Source of the DNA: Gammaproteobacteria bacterium
Lineage (GTDB): Bacteria; Pseudomonadota; Gammaproteobacteria; Pseudomonadales; Azotimanducaceae
Assembly (NCBI GenBank): GCA_009841635.1
Contig: VXLJ01000009.1
Location: 62,865 to 126,864 of the forward strand
Direction: 5' to 3'
Length of the DNA stretch: 64,000 nucleotides
Positions 41,159 to 49,738 of this stretch are shown here, piece after piece (position 1 is the first letter of the stretch; every line of letters starts with the position of its first letter). The position numbers were made by a program, and so were the translations under genes. The notes under the pieces were generated by a model. The model ran no database searches and had not been told where the DNA came from. It saw only the letters and a program-made list of their open reading frames with translations.

Positions 41159-42436
41159 TTAAAAGAACACGAATGAACGCACTACGACGTTCTTTCGACA
41201 TCGAGCGTCTTCTGGAGCGGTCGGATCCACACAGGCAGAGTGGAACGACCAACGTGAGACGGAACCATCCGTAATAGAGTCGTAGCACTTCAGCATTGAA
41301 ACTTCGGTTGATGTTTGTTGCGGAAACCAGTACCACTCATGGCTAGGTCGGTATGTAAACCGGGTGGTTTCACCGACTCGGTCGTCATAGATTCGGTAAT
41401 TAGTGATATACGGTTGATCAGCGAATGAAGGCCAAGCGCAAAGCACGAATGGGAACTGCTCGACGGTTTCCATCGGTTTTGCAAGGTTTATCGACATAAA
41501 ACGCCGTGACATCTTCGCTTCAGCTTCTGCGTCGGTGTAGTGCTGCGTGCGTCCGAAGTTTCGCAGATTCTTCGTTAGCAACTCTCGACAGCGCACCCGC
41601 CCGCTGTTGTCGTTCAAATCATTGTGGACTAGATTCGCGTAGCCACCGTTGACGCCAGGGTTTTTGGCATCCTGATTTTCGCGTCGATCGCCTTCGTAAT
41701 CCTTATTGAAAACGTCGTGGTTGTAGACGAGCGCGTCAGTCGATCCCGGGAAAAAGTCAAGCAACAGCTGTTCAATTTCAGGATAAAAGACACGTTCTAC
41801 TTCTTCGTGATCGTAGAAATTTTGGCATTTCGATTCGAGATGCGCTAAGGAAACACCCAGCTTGTCCATGCATTGTGGGCTGCTTGGTGAAAGGCCTGGA
41901 TAGTAGGTCTCCATGCGCCGGGCATCTCTCAGAATCTGCGGGAAATACAGGCAACGCCGACCGATATCGCGTTCTTCTTTGCGAACACGCTGGTGCTCTT
42001 GCTCATGGGCTTCGTTTTGCCAAAACGCATTGGATGAAACAATGGAGTACGAAGGTGCTTCGTGCACCGTGTAACGAAGCGGCAGCGCCACGCCGCCTTC
42101 TGGCGCTTCGATGCCATTTTCACGAATGTACTCTAGGCATTCGTCGTAGGTTTTAAACCCTGTTCCCCACTCAGTTTCGATAGGTCCAGCGGGGGCAGAT
42201 TCCAGCCAGTCAATGACGGCCTGCCCACTCCCGTCGTCGATTTGCGCAAATGCCGCATCCATCGCTGCTGCCGTACCCGCGTCGCCGTCTTTGTCAAACG
42301 ACATGAATGAGATTCCGCCATTCGCAGCTACGGGTTCACCTTGGCCTGCAGTCAGTTCGAATGAGGGCACATAAGCCTTCGAATCGGTGTGCAGATCTTG
42401 CGTAGCTTGTTGAGATAAAGCGTTAGGGGCGTTCAT
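41159..42436 (-). CDS. CmcJ/NvfI/AsaB-family oxidoreductase with N-terminal extension
   Basis: A 425-residue protein, longer than typical members of about 280-300. The C-terminal ~280 residues match the CmcJ (7alpha-cephem-methoxylase P8)/AsaB family: EVERVFYPEIEQLLLDFFPGSTDALVYNHDVF, ANLVHNDLNDNSG (HxD metal ligand candidate), RRFMSINLAKPMETVEQFPFVLCAW, HEWYWFPQQTSTEVSMLKCYDS and the end FHSACVDPTAPEDARCRKNVVVRSFVFF. The fold is Fe(II)/2-oxoglutarate-like, so it is probably a non-heme iron oxygenase. The first ~140 residues are unlike the family. It is the last gene of the P450-sulfatase operon, which suggests oxidative modification of the same compound. Confidence 0.8.
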   Translation of the reverse strand: MNAPNALSQQATQDLHTDSKAYVPSFELTAGQGEPVAANGGISFMSFDKDGDAGTAAAMDAAFAQIDDGSGQAVIDWLESAPAGPIETEWGTGFKTYDECLEYIRENGIEAPEGGVALPLRYTVHEAPSYSIVSSNAFWQNEAHEQEHQRVRKEERDIGRRCLYFPQILRDARRMETYYPGLSPSSPQCMDKLGVSLAHLESKCQNFYDHEEVERVFYPEIEQLLLDFFPGSTDALVYNHDVFNKDYEGDRRENQDAKNPGVNGGYANLVHNDLNDNSGRVRCRELLTKNLRNFGRTQHYTDAEAEAKMSRRFMSINLAKPMETVEQFPFVLCAWPSFADQPYITNYRIYDDRVGETTRFTYRPSHEWYWFPQQTSTEVSMLKCYDSITDGSVSRWSFHSACVDPTAPEDARCRKNVVVRSFVFF

Positions 42437-42554
42437 TGCGCACTCAAAGTAGGGATTTAAGAATTATGACACAGGCAGTTGGGCGCGAGCGAAAGGTGCT
42501 TTCGCAATTGGCCCAAAGATTGACCCTTTGCTGTTTGGTCTTTGCTTTCTTATG

Positions 42555-43949
42555 CTAGTACCAAGGAGCACGTAATTGCGATTTAGCAATGCGCTCAATG
42601 AGCTGCACTTGCAAATCGGCGATAGTGTTGCGCATTTCGGCGTCATTGACACGATTACGGGCTTCAAAATCCTCACTACTTTGACTCAAAAGGTAGTAAG
42701 GCTCGCCTTCGCGGTTAACCATCATCTTGTGTTCGCCATCTGTGATCATGAATTCGCCGGTAATTTGTGACATGCCCGTGCGTTGCTGCGTAGAGCCGTT
42801 GATCCAATGCGAGACAAGCGATTGCCCGAATTGATGGTAATCAAGTTCTCCCCCAGCCATTTCAACAACCGTTGGTCCTAAGTCAACGTTTTCCACCGGC
42901 ACGTCGATCACTTTGCCACCCATTGATTTCGTTTCGGGTGATCGAAATAGCAATGGCACGCGCGCTGCCCCATCTAAAAAGTTCATCTTGTAGATAAGGT
43001 CCCAATCACCGTTCATCTCGCCATGGTCGGACGTGAAGGCGATAACCGTGTTATCAAGTTCACCACGCTCTTCAATGACATCTAGGATCTCACCGATCTG
43101 ATCGTCGATTAGCGTCACATTACCTGCGTAGTTCGCACGCATGGCAGCTTGATCGCCCTCGTCAAACTTGGGCTTGCGCGTCTCTATGAGCGAATCCAGC
43201 CAGCCTTGCGGTCGTCTTGTGGCGTCGGATTCCTCCGGTTTTGCATGGGGGATCGGCATCGCTGCAGGATCGTACATGCTTGCATATGGCTCAGGCGCGT
43301 CCCAAGGCTCGTGTGGACCGCCGAAAGTCACCCAGCAGAACCAGGGTTCGGGCCGGTCGTACGTCGATAGATACGCCTTCGCTTGCTGTCCGACGTAGAC
43401 ATCCGCGTACTCCTCCAGAGGCAGCGTTGAAGGTCTAACGACGTGAGGCTTTGTGGCAAATCGGTCTGCGTAGTCTGCGCGGTACGCTTCTAACAACCCT
43501 TTTTCCTGCCACCGTGCTGTCATATGGCTCATCACTGTGGCGCTCGCACGTGGACCGCCGATTTCATCGACGTCATCAAGCCCCCAGGCATGGAGCAAGC
43601 CTTCACGTTCGCGTAAATCACCACGATGAGGGTGCAAATGCGTTTTACCAAAAAGACTCGTGCGATAACCCATGTCGCGAAGCGTGCGCATCCAGGTCTG
43701 CGCCGATTCGGGCAACGCATACTGGATGTTTTGCCATACGTGGGTGTTGTGTGGGTATAGACCGGTCGCTAATGTCACTCGTGCTGGGACGCAAACCGGC
43801 GTGGTTGTCGTACAGTTGGTGAAGCGCACGCCTTCCGATGCGATTCGATCTAAATGTGGTGTATTCACCCAATCCTGGTCATCCGCACAGCTCATCGCAT
43901 CGGCACGTTGCTGATCCGTCATTAAAAAAAGTACGTTCGGTTTAGGCAC
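42555..43949 (-). CDS. sulfatase (arylsulfatase/alkaline phosphatase superfamily)
   Basis: A 464-residue sulfatase. The formylglycine motif is CVPAR with Cys53 (C-x-P-x-R), and metal ligands are seen in MTDQQRADAM (Asp12), GKTHLH, GDW and SDHGEMNGD. The C-terminal part is YHQFGQSLVSHWI... No signal peptide is visible, so it is probably cytosolic and would be matured by a cytosolic formylglycine-generating enzyme or need one encoded elsewhere. It could also act on phosphonate or phosphodiesters, since some members do. It lies between the P450 and CmcJ-like genes on the minus strand (49- and 118-base gaps). Possible role: desulfation or hydrolysis of a sulfate ester. Confidence 0.88.
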   Translation of the reverse strand: MPKPNVLFLMTDQQRADAMSCADDQDWVNTPHLDRIASEGVRFTNCTTTTPVCVPARVTLATGLYPHNTHVWQNIQYALPESAQTWMRTLRDMGYRTSLFGKTHLHPHRGDLREREGLLHAWGLDDVDEIGGPRASATVMSHMTARWQEKGLLEAYRADYADRFATKPHVVRPSTLPLEEYADVYVGQQAKAYLSTYDRPEPWFCWVTFGGPHEPWDAPEPYASMYDPAAMPIPHAKPEESDATRRPQGWLDSLIETRKPKFDEGDQAAMRANYAGNVTLIDDQIGEILDVIEERGELDNTVIAFTSDHGEMNGDWDLIYKMNFLDGAARVPLLFRSPETKSMGGKVIDVPVENVDLGPTVVEMAGGELDYHQFGQSLVSHWINGSTQQRTGMSQITGEFMITDGEHKMMVNREGEPYYLLSQSSEDFEARNRVNDAEMRNTIADLQVQLIERIAKSQLRAPWY

Positions 43950-43998
43950 GGACTCTTAAACTCCTCGGAATCTGTTGGTAGATGATTGGAAGCGCTCG

Positions 43999-45321
43999 CT
44001 AAGCGGCAATCCGCACCGGCAACTCGCGAATGCCATTAATGAATGCCGATTGCAGGTATTTGGGGTCGCCATCGACTTCAATGCGTTCAAATCGATCTTC
44101 AATCTCCTCCCACAGCACTCGTAATTGCATTTCACCTAAACGGCTACCCATACAGCGATGAATGCCAACACCAAATCCCAAATGGTTGCGCACATTGGGA
44201 CGATCGATGATGAATTCGTTTGCATGTGGAATCACTTCTTCGTCACGATTACCTGAGATATACCAAAGCGCAATGCGATCCCCTTCTTTGATCTCATGAC
44301 CACGAAATTCGGTGTCTCGCAATGCGGTTCGCGCCATATGGGCAACTGGTGATTGAAAGCGAATCATCTCGCTCACCATACCAGGGATGACGCCCCGGTC
44401 GTTTTTCAGTTTTGTGTACTGGTCGGGAAATTCATTGAGCGCTAATAGACCACCACTGATACTGTTGCGCGTTGTGTCGTTGCCAGCGACGATAAGTAGC
44501 AACACATTGCCTAAATACTCATTGGGTGGCATATCTTTGGTCGCTTCGCCGAACGCCAACATGGAAACGAGATCGTTGCCAGGCTCTTTTTGCTTGAGCT
44601 TTTCTTGCCAAACTTCGGCAAAGTACGTGTGGCACTCCCAAAGTACTTTAAAGGCGTCCTCGATGGTGTTGAAATGTTCAACGTTGCTTGCATTTTGAAT
44701 CGTGTCCGACCATTTGAGCAACTGGAATCGGTCTTCTTGGGGTATATCAAAGAGCTGGGCGAGCATTTGTCCGGTTAGTTCGCGCGACACGTGCTCTACC
44801 CAGTTAAACGTTTCATTGCGCGGTAGTCCGTCAAGAATCGCCTGCGCTCGCCGGCGAATGTCTTGTTCGAGTTCGTTGATTGCCCCTTGTGTAAATTTCG
44901 GCTGGACGATCTTGCGCTGATCATCGTGTTTAGGCGGATCCATGGCGATGAACATGGGCAGTGAAAACGTCGGATCCGGGTTGTCATATGGCACGCCGCC
45001 TAGCGTAATGCCACCGTATTTCATTTCAGACGAAAAGGTCTTGAAGTCTTTCTCGATCTCGACGATGTCGTTGAACTTCGTGATGTCCCAATATGGTCCT
45101 ACTGGCGAACTGGCCGTGAAATGAACAGGCGCTTCGGCGCGAAGTCGTTCAAAATATGGAAGCACCTTGTGCTCGCGAAAGAGATAAGGGTGTGAACACA
45201 TGAAGTCATCGAGCGGCAGCGTGTAAGGGTCTTGATCAACGTCAATCTCCCAATTTGCCCACAGATCTGATAGATTCGTTTTGAACGCGTCGTATGAACC
45301 TAGATGCTCTTCTTTCGCCAT
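43999..45321 (-). CDS. cytochrome P450
   Basis: A 440-residue soluble bacterial P450. The heme motif FGVGIHRCMGSRLG carries the thiolate Cys390. The I-helix is LLLIVAGNDTTRNSISGGLLAL (G-N-D-T-T oxygen-activation), the K-helix ExxR is in EMIRFQSPVAHMARTALRD, and the substrate-site acidic region is not conserved. No membrane anchor. It would need a ferredoxin and ferredoxin reductase, not encoded nearby. Its 49-base gap to the sulfatase gene suggests one transcript. It would hydroxylate an organic compound such as a terpenoid, sterol or aromatic; the specific substrate is not evident. Confidence 0.95.
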   Translation of the reverse strand: MAKEEHLGSYDAFKTNLSDLWANWEIDVDQDPYTLPLDDFMCSHPYLFREHKVLPYFERLRAEAPVHFTASSPVGPYWDITKFNDIVEIEKDFKTFSSEMKYGGITLGGVPYDNPDPTFSLPMFIAMDPPKHDDQRKIVQPKFTQGAINELEQDIRRRAQAILDGLPRNETFNWVEHVSRELTGQMLAQLFDIPQEDRFQLLKWSDTIQNASNVEHFNTIEDAFKVLWECHTYFAEVWQEKLKQKEPGNDLVSMLAFGEATKDMPPNEYLGNVLLLIVAGNDTTRNSISGGLLALNEFPDQYTKLKNDRGVIPGMVSEMIRFQSPVAHMARTALRDTEFRGHEIKEGDRIALWYISGNRDEEVIPHANEFIIDRPNVRNHLGFGVGIHRCMGSRLGEMQLRVLWEEIEDRFERIEVDGDPKYLQSAFINGIRELPVRIAA

Positions 45322-45367
45322 ATCAGCACCCCTCGCTTAAGTTGACGGCTATGAATCTATCGAAAAT

Positions 45368-45385
45368 ACGTGCTGGCAAGCACGT
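45368..45385. promoter_or_regulatory. palindromic operator candidate, P450/TRAP divergent gap
   Basis: ACGTGCT-GGCA-AGCACGT is a perfect 7-bp inverted repeat with a 4-base spacer. It lies about 47 bases upstream of the P450 start and 130 upstream of the TRAP binding protein start, in the divergent gap between the two operons. An 18-bp palindrome in such a place is typical of a GntR/TetR/LacI-type operator. It would co-regulate transport and oxidation of one compound. No regulator gene lies next to it. Confidence 0.55.
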
Positions 45386-45504
45386 TCAAATAATCATAGC
45401 GAACATGATGCGAGTGAATCGCCAATGCAAAACGTTGGTCTTGGCGAGTGTTTGCTTGGTTGGCGGCGGCTCGGTTTACTTGAGCTGTGCATAAGCGACG
45501 CAAG

Positions 45505-45510
45505 AGGAGG
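45505..45510 (+). promoter_or_regulatory. ribosome binding site of the TRAP binding-protein gene
   Basis: AGGAGG lies 5 bases before a TTG codon at 45516 (MSRSEILALVSV). A GTG at 45510 overlaps this site, so it is unlikely to be the start. The site therefore decides the TTG start. Confidence 0.8.
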
Positions 45511-45515
45511 TGCAC

Positions 45516-46640
45516 TTGAGTCGATCTGAAATTTTGGCTCTAGTGAGCGTAGCGTTCATCGTGGGATTGGCCATGGCGCTCGTCGTTCGGGTGCCACTGT
45601 GGTATGCGACGGATAGCGAGGATACCCGTGCGGCAACAACCGTGGTCCCAACGAGCCAAGTCACCGCGAAGCGATGGCGCGTACCCGTGTCGTTCCCAAC
45701 CAACTTAGAAGTGCTGGGCGACAACATCATTTATGTAGCGGGTCTAGTCGATTCGCTTTCAGCAGGTCGTTTTCAGTTTCTTATCGCGGAACCGAAGGAA
45801 ATCGTGCCGGAGTTTCAGATAGTCGATGCCGTACGCGAAAACAAGATACCAGCTGGCTATACCTGGCTTGGCTATGACCAAGGCAAAATACCTGCGTCGC
45901 CGTTACTCGGCGCTGTACCGTTTGGTCTTGAACCATGGGAGTTTTCCGCCTGGTGGTTCGAAGGAGGTGGTGCGCAGCTCGGGCAAGAGCTCTATGCTCG
46001 TGGTGGGGTGCACATTCTGCTTTGTGGATTGATCGGTCCGGAAACCGCAGGGTGGTTTAGAGAACCGATCAACTCGCTCGACGATCTTCGAGGTCTGAAG
46101 ATTCGCTTTGCGGGACTGGGAGGCAAGGTCATCGAGCGCACTGGCGCCTCCGTCACGATGTTGCCGGGTGCTGAGATATTTCAAGCGCTCGAGAAGGGGG
46201 CGATCGACGCCACTGAATACTCCTTGCCGAATGTGGACCAGTCGCTTGGTTTTGACCGCGTTGCAAAACTCAATTACTTTCCTGGCTGGCACCAGGTTTT
46301 CACGTCTATTCACCTCACCATCAATTTGGATGAATGGTCGCAACTTTCAGCACAAGAACAGGCCATACTCGAAACCGCGTGTACCGCTGGCGTTACACGC
46401 AATCTTGCAAAGGCCGAAGCGATTCAAGGGCCGATCATCGCTGATTTCGCGAACAAAGGGGTGACCGCGAACTATCTGCCCGAATCGGTATTACGTGAAC
46501 TGAATCGCCTTTCTGACGAGGTCATGGAAGAAGAAGCGGCCAACGATACTGATTTTCGGCGTATATATGACTCCCAACGAGCGTTTCGGGCCGACTACGC
46601 ACACTGGAAGAAGTTCGCGTATTTGCCAAGAGATTTCTAG
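45516..46640 (+). CDS. TRAP transporter substrate-binding protein (DctP family)
   Basis: A 374-residue periplasmic binding protein with a TTG start set by AGGAGG at 45505-45510. The N-terminal helix (EILALVSVAFIVGLAMALVVRVPLWY) is an uncleaved or cleavable signal. The DctP fold is seen in PLLGAVPFGLEPWEFSAWWFEGGG, LDDLRGLKIRFAGLGGKVIERTGASVTMLPGAEIFQALEKGAIDATEYSLPNVDQSLGF and WSQLSAQEQAILETACTAGV. The conserved substrate arginine is in LRGLKIRFAG. This type commonly binds sialic acid, carboxylates or keto acids, or aromatic/amide ligands; the RFAGLGGKVI variant is typical of the aromatic/alpha-keto-acid branch. It is followed by the two permease genes. Confidence 0.92.
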   Translation: MSRSEILALVSVAFIVGLAMALVVRVPLWYATDSEDTRAATTVVPTSQVTAKRWRVPVSFPTNLEVLGDNIIYVAGLVDSLSAGRFQFLIAEPKEIVPEFQIVDAVRENKIPAGYTWLGYDQGKIPASPLLGAVPFGLEPWEFSAWWFEGGGAQLGQELYARGGVHILLCGLIGPETAGWFREPINSLDDLRGLKIRFAGLGGKVIERTGASVTMLPGAEIFQALEKGAIDATEYSLPNVDQSLGFDRVAKLNYFPGWHQVFTSIHLTINLDEWSQLSAQEQAILETACTAGVTRNLAKAEAIQGPIIADFANKGVTANYLPESVLRELNRLSDEVMEEEAANDTDFRRIYDSQRAFRADYAHWKKFAYLPRDF

Positions 46641-47156
46641 GTGGAACTGCCGCAGACGCGAATCTCAAAGTTCGTCGATCCGTTATTGACGCGCATCGCG
46701 AGTGGCGTGTCCTTTATTTGGGTTGCGCTCATGGCTGTGATCGTGATCAACGTCACCGCGCGCTATTTGTTCGCCCAAGGGCGAATCGAATTTGAAGAGT
46801 TGCAGTGGCACCTGTATTCAATGGGTTTCATGCTTACGCTTGGTTACGCGCTGATCGCGAACGCACACATTCGCGTGGATGTATTTCATGAGAGGTTCGC
46901 GCCGCGTATGAGGATGTGGATTGATTTTTACGGCATCATCTTGCTCGTTGTCCCGTTTTGCCTGGTCATGCTTTGGTTTAGCTGGGACTTCTTCCTTTAT
47001 AGCTTCAAAATAGGCGAGATTTCGGCTTCGCCAGGCGGCTTGCCGTTTCGTTGGTTTATTAAGGCGTTCTTAGTCGTCGGTTTCGGCTTGTTGTTACTAG
47101 CGTCGCTTTCTCGTCTGTCGCGACTCTGGGTTGGATTGCTCGAGCGTGGAACTTAA
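46641..47156 (+). CDS. TRAP transporter small permease (DctQ family)
   Basis: A 171-residue four-helix subunit with GTG start directly after the DctP stop codon (TAG/GTG). Helices: VSFIWVALMAVIVINVTARYLF, LQWHLYSMGFMLTLGYALIA, WIDFYGIILLVVPFCLVMLWFSWDF, and FRWFIKAFLVVGFGLLLLASLSRLS. The E-[EL]-QWHLYSMGFM motif is diagnostic of DctQ. It overlaps the DctM gene by about 11 bases. Confidence 0.93.
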   Translation: MELPQTRISKFVDPLLTRIASGVSFIWVALMAVIVINVTARYLFAQGRIEFEELQWHLYSMGFMLTLGYALIANAHIRVDVFHERFAPRMRMWIDFYGIILLVVPFCLVMLWFSWDFFLYSFKIGEISASPGGLPFRWFIKAFLVVGFGLLLLASLSRLSRLWVGLLERGT

Positions 47157-48495
47157 CGAAGTACTAGCGGTGGCGATGTTCGCCGCCTTTATTTTGTTGG
47201 TCTTCACAGGTTTCCCGGTGGCCTGGATATTAGCCGGTTTGGCGGTTCTATTCACTTGTATCGCCATCATCGTTGAGATCGATCTAGGCATCTTGACGGG
47301 TGTCGATTGGCTGTATACGGCAATCACGGTGGACCGAGTTTGGAACGTGATGGAGAACTGGGTGATGGTTGCATTGCCCATGTTCATATTCATGGGCCTT
47401 CTACTAGACCGTTCAGGCATCGCGAACGAATTAATGACCAGCTTTGCCAAACTCTTTAGGCGAGTATCGGGTGGTCTCGCAATTTCGGTGACGCTCATCG
47501 GCGTGTTGTTGGCTGCGACCACCGGCATCATCGGCGCTTCGGTGGTGCTGTTGGCGCTATTGGGCTTGCCTGTGATGTTGAAGCAGGGTTATGCGCCAAT
47601 GTTGGCATCGGGTACTGTTTGTGCAGTTGGCACGCTTGGCATTCTGATTCCTCCTAGCATCATGCTAGTGCTTATGGCGGACCGGATGGCAATGCCGGTA
47701 GGAGACTTATTTCTAGGTGCAGTTTTTCCGGGTTTGTTGCTCGGTTCGCTGTATGTGCTGTACATCGTCGCGTTGGGGTGGATCAAGCCTGATTTTGCGC
47801 CCAAGCTGCCTAGTGAAGGTAGTTTTGGTTTGGCCGAGCTAAAAAGTCTGTTGCTGGCAATCTTGCCACCTGCAGCTCTGATACTAGGTGTGCTCGGCAG
47901 CATCTTTTTTGGTGTTGCGACACCAACCGAAGCCGCAGGCGTAGGTGCGTTGGGTGCATTGTTATTAGCGCTGTGGAAGCGTCAGCTGACGATGCCGGTC
48001 TTCAAAGAAGTGCTAACGGAAACCACCAAAACTACCGCTTTCATTTTCGCAATACTCATTGGCGCAACAGCGTTTTCTCTCGTCTTACGCGGGCTAGGCG
48101 GCGATGAACTGATTGAACGCACGTTGTTGCATCTGCCGTTCGGACCCACCGGCGTCGTCATCACGATATTGTTCTGCACGTTTTTGCTTGGTTTCTTTCT
48201 AGATTGGATCGAATTGACGCTAATCATCTTGCCGCTGGTCGCGCCAGTTGTCGTATCGCTAGGTTTCGATCCGGTGTGGTTTACCGTGCTTTTTGCCGTT
48301 TGTCTGCAAACGAGCTTTCTGACACCACCCGTTGGGTTTGCAATTTTTTATTTGAAAGGTGCGGCGCCACCAGAATTGCAAGCCACCACGATTTACCAAG
48401 GCGTTAGTCCGTACATCGTATTGCAACTAGTCGGTCTTGCCTTGATCTTCTACTTCACGGCAATCGTCACTTGGTTGCCAGCGCAGGCTTATTAA
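47146..48495 (+). CDS. TRAP transporter large permease (DctM family)
   Basis: A ~449-residue 12-helix subunit. I start it at the GTG at 47146 (MELNEVLAVAMFAAFILLVFTGFPVAW); a TTG at 47131 is possible. Diagnostic: GFPVAWILAGLAV, MFIFMGLLLDRSG, ATTGIIGASVVLLALLGLPVMLKQGY, CAVGTLGILIPPSIMLVLMADRM, ATPTEAAGVGALGALLLAL and EATGVILTNVL-like LTLIILPLVAPVV, plus LQTSFLTPPVGFAIFYLKG. It moves the ligand with sodium. No obvious terminator in the 20-base convergent gap to the CoA transferase gene. Confidence 0.93.
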   Translation: MELNEVLAVAMFAAFILLVFTGFPVAWILAGLAVLFTCIAIIVEIDLGILTGVDWLYTAITVDRVWNVMENWVMVALPMFIFMGLLLDRSGIANELMTSFAKLFRRVSGGLAISVTLIGVLLAATTGIIGASVVLLALLGLPVMLKQGYAPMLASGTVCAVGTLGILIPPSIMLVLMADRMAMPVGDLFLGAVFPGLLLGSLYVLYIVALGWIKPDFAPKLPSEGSFGLAELKSLLLAILPPAALILGVLGSIFFGVATPTEAAGVGALGALLLALWKRQLTMPVFKEVLTETTKTTAFIFAILIGATAFSLVLRGLGGDELIERTLLHLPFGPTGVVITILFCTFLLGFFLDWIELTLIILPLVAPVVVSLGFDPVWFTVLFAVCLQTSFLTPPVGFAIFYLKGAAPPELQATTIYQGVSPYIVLQLVGLALIFYFTAIVTWLPAQAY

Positions 48496-48514
48496 GGTTG
48501 TATTTATTCATCTG

Positions 48515-49738
48515 CTAACGCGGTGGTTCGTCGACGATGATGCCTTTTTCAAACAGCTCATTGACCGTAGGCTCGTCATAACCTAACCAATCATGAAGTA
48601 CAGGCCAGTTATCCTCACCTAGCTTGGGACAAGGTGTCCAATCCGAGTTGGAAATGCTGCTCATTTTGATAGGGTTGCCCGGCATTGGCGTACCTTGTTC
48701 GAGCGGCACAAAAAAATCTCGATGAATGCTTTGCGGATTTGCGAGCATGCCAGCGGTGTCGAGCACTTTGCCTACCGGTACCTGGGCATCGATTAGTTGA
48801 GCTGTAACCGTTTCATGGGGTTGAGTTCGAGTCCAGTTTGAGATCGCCTCATCGAGGCGTTCACGTTGCGCCATGCGTTCACTTAGCGGCCACGACGAGT
48901 CGACATCGAGTTTACCGACTTCGCACAACGCTTGATAATCTCGATCGTTGCGACAACCAATCGCAAGCCAGTTGTCTTCGCCTAGACATGCGTACATGCC
49001 ATGCGGCGCCATTTGCGGATGGCGATTGCCGATACGTTCGGGTTCAATGCCAAATTGCGTATCGACTAGCCACGGACCCGCATACGATACAGCTGATTCG
49101 TGCAGCGACATTTCTACCAACCGTCCTTCACCGGTCGATTCTCGTAGCCGTAGCGCCGTAAGGACTGCGGCCGTAGCGCTCACAGCCGAACTAGGGTCAG
49201 GCATCGCCATCGCAGTTGCACGGGGTTCGTCTGGTCCATAGCCCATTGCGGCGGTCAAACCTGACATTGGTTCGACCGTCGGTCCGAACGCGACGCGTCC
49301 ACTGTAGGGTCCATTTAAGCCGTAGCCTGGCATGGCGACATGAATGATCTTGGTATTGGCTTCGCGCAAATTCGGATAGTCGAGACCTAAATTCGCCATA
49401 GCGCGCGCGGAGAAGTTCTCAATGACGACGTCTGAGATGCTCACCAACTTTAGAAAAATCGTGCGCCCATCCTCGGTCTTCAAGTCGATTGCAAGACTTT
49501 GCTTGTTGCGCATGAGTTTCACGAAAACCGCGTTTACGTTCCATGGCTCTGCGCTCGCCGCGCCGCCAACGAAACCACCTAATGGCACGCCAGGGAAGAC
49601 CTTTGGACCTCGTCCCATAGGTGCTTCTACTTTGAGAACATCGGCACCTAAATCAGCCAAAATTCGGGTTGCGAGAGGTCCGGCCCAAACGTGGGTTAGA
49701 TCCAGAATACGGACCCCTGCTAACGGACCGCTAGCCAT
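48515..49738 (-). CDS. CaiB/BaiF-type CoA transferase
   Basis: A 407-residue family III CoA transferase. N-terminus GVRILDLTHVWAGPLATRILADLGADVLKVEAPMGRGPK is typical, and ENFSARAMANLGLDY and NTKIIHVAMPGYGLNGPYSGRVAFGPTVEPMSG follow. The aspartate of MPDPSSAVSATAAVLTAL occupies the place of the catalytic Asp in this subgroup, followed by RESTGEGRLVEMSLHES. Transfers CoA between carboxylic acids; specificity is unknown. Its start overlaps the following gene (49731) by 8 bases. Confidence 0.93.
   Translation of the reverse strand: MASGPLAGVRILDLTHVWAGPLATRILADLGADVLKVEAPMGRGPKVFPGVPLGGFVGGAASAEPWNVNAVFVKLMRNKQSLAIDLKTEDGRTIFLKLVSISDVVIENFSARAMANLGLDYPNLREANTKIIHVAMPGYGLNGPYSGRVAFGPTVEPMSGLTAAMGYGPDEPRATAMAMPDPSSAVSATAAVLTALRLRESTGEGRLVEMSLHESAVSYAGPWLVDTQFGIEPERIGNRHPQMAPHGMYACLGEDNWLAIGCRNDRDYQALCEVGKLDVDSSWPLSERMAQRERLDEAISNWTRTQPHETVTAQLIDAQVPVGKVLDTAGMLANPQSIHRDFFVPLEQGTPMPGNPIKMSSISNSDWTPCPKLGEDNWPVLHDWLGYDEPTVNELFEKGIIVDEPPR

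Noticed and set aside
45510..45515. GTG at 45510 as start of the TRAP binding protein
   Set aside because: It overlaps the AGGAGG ribosome site; the TTG at 45516 has the correct spacing.
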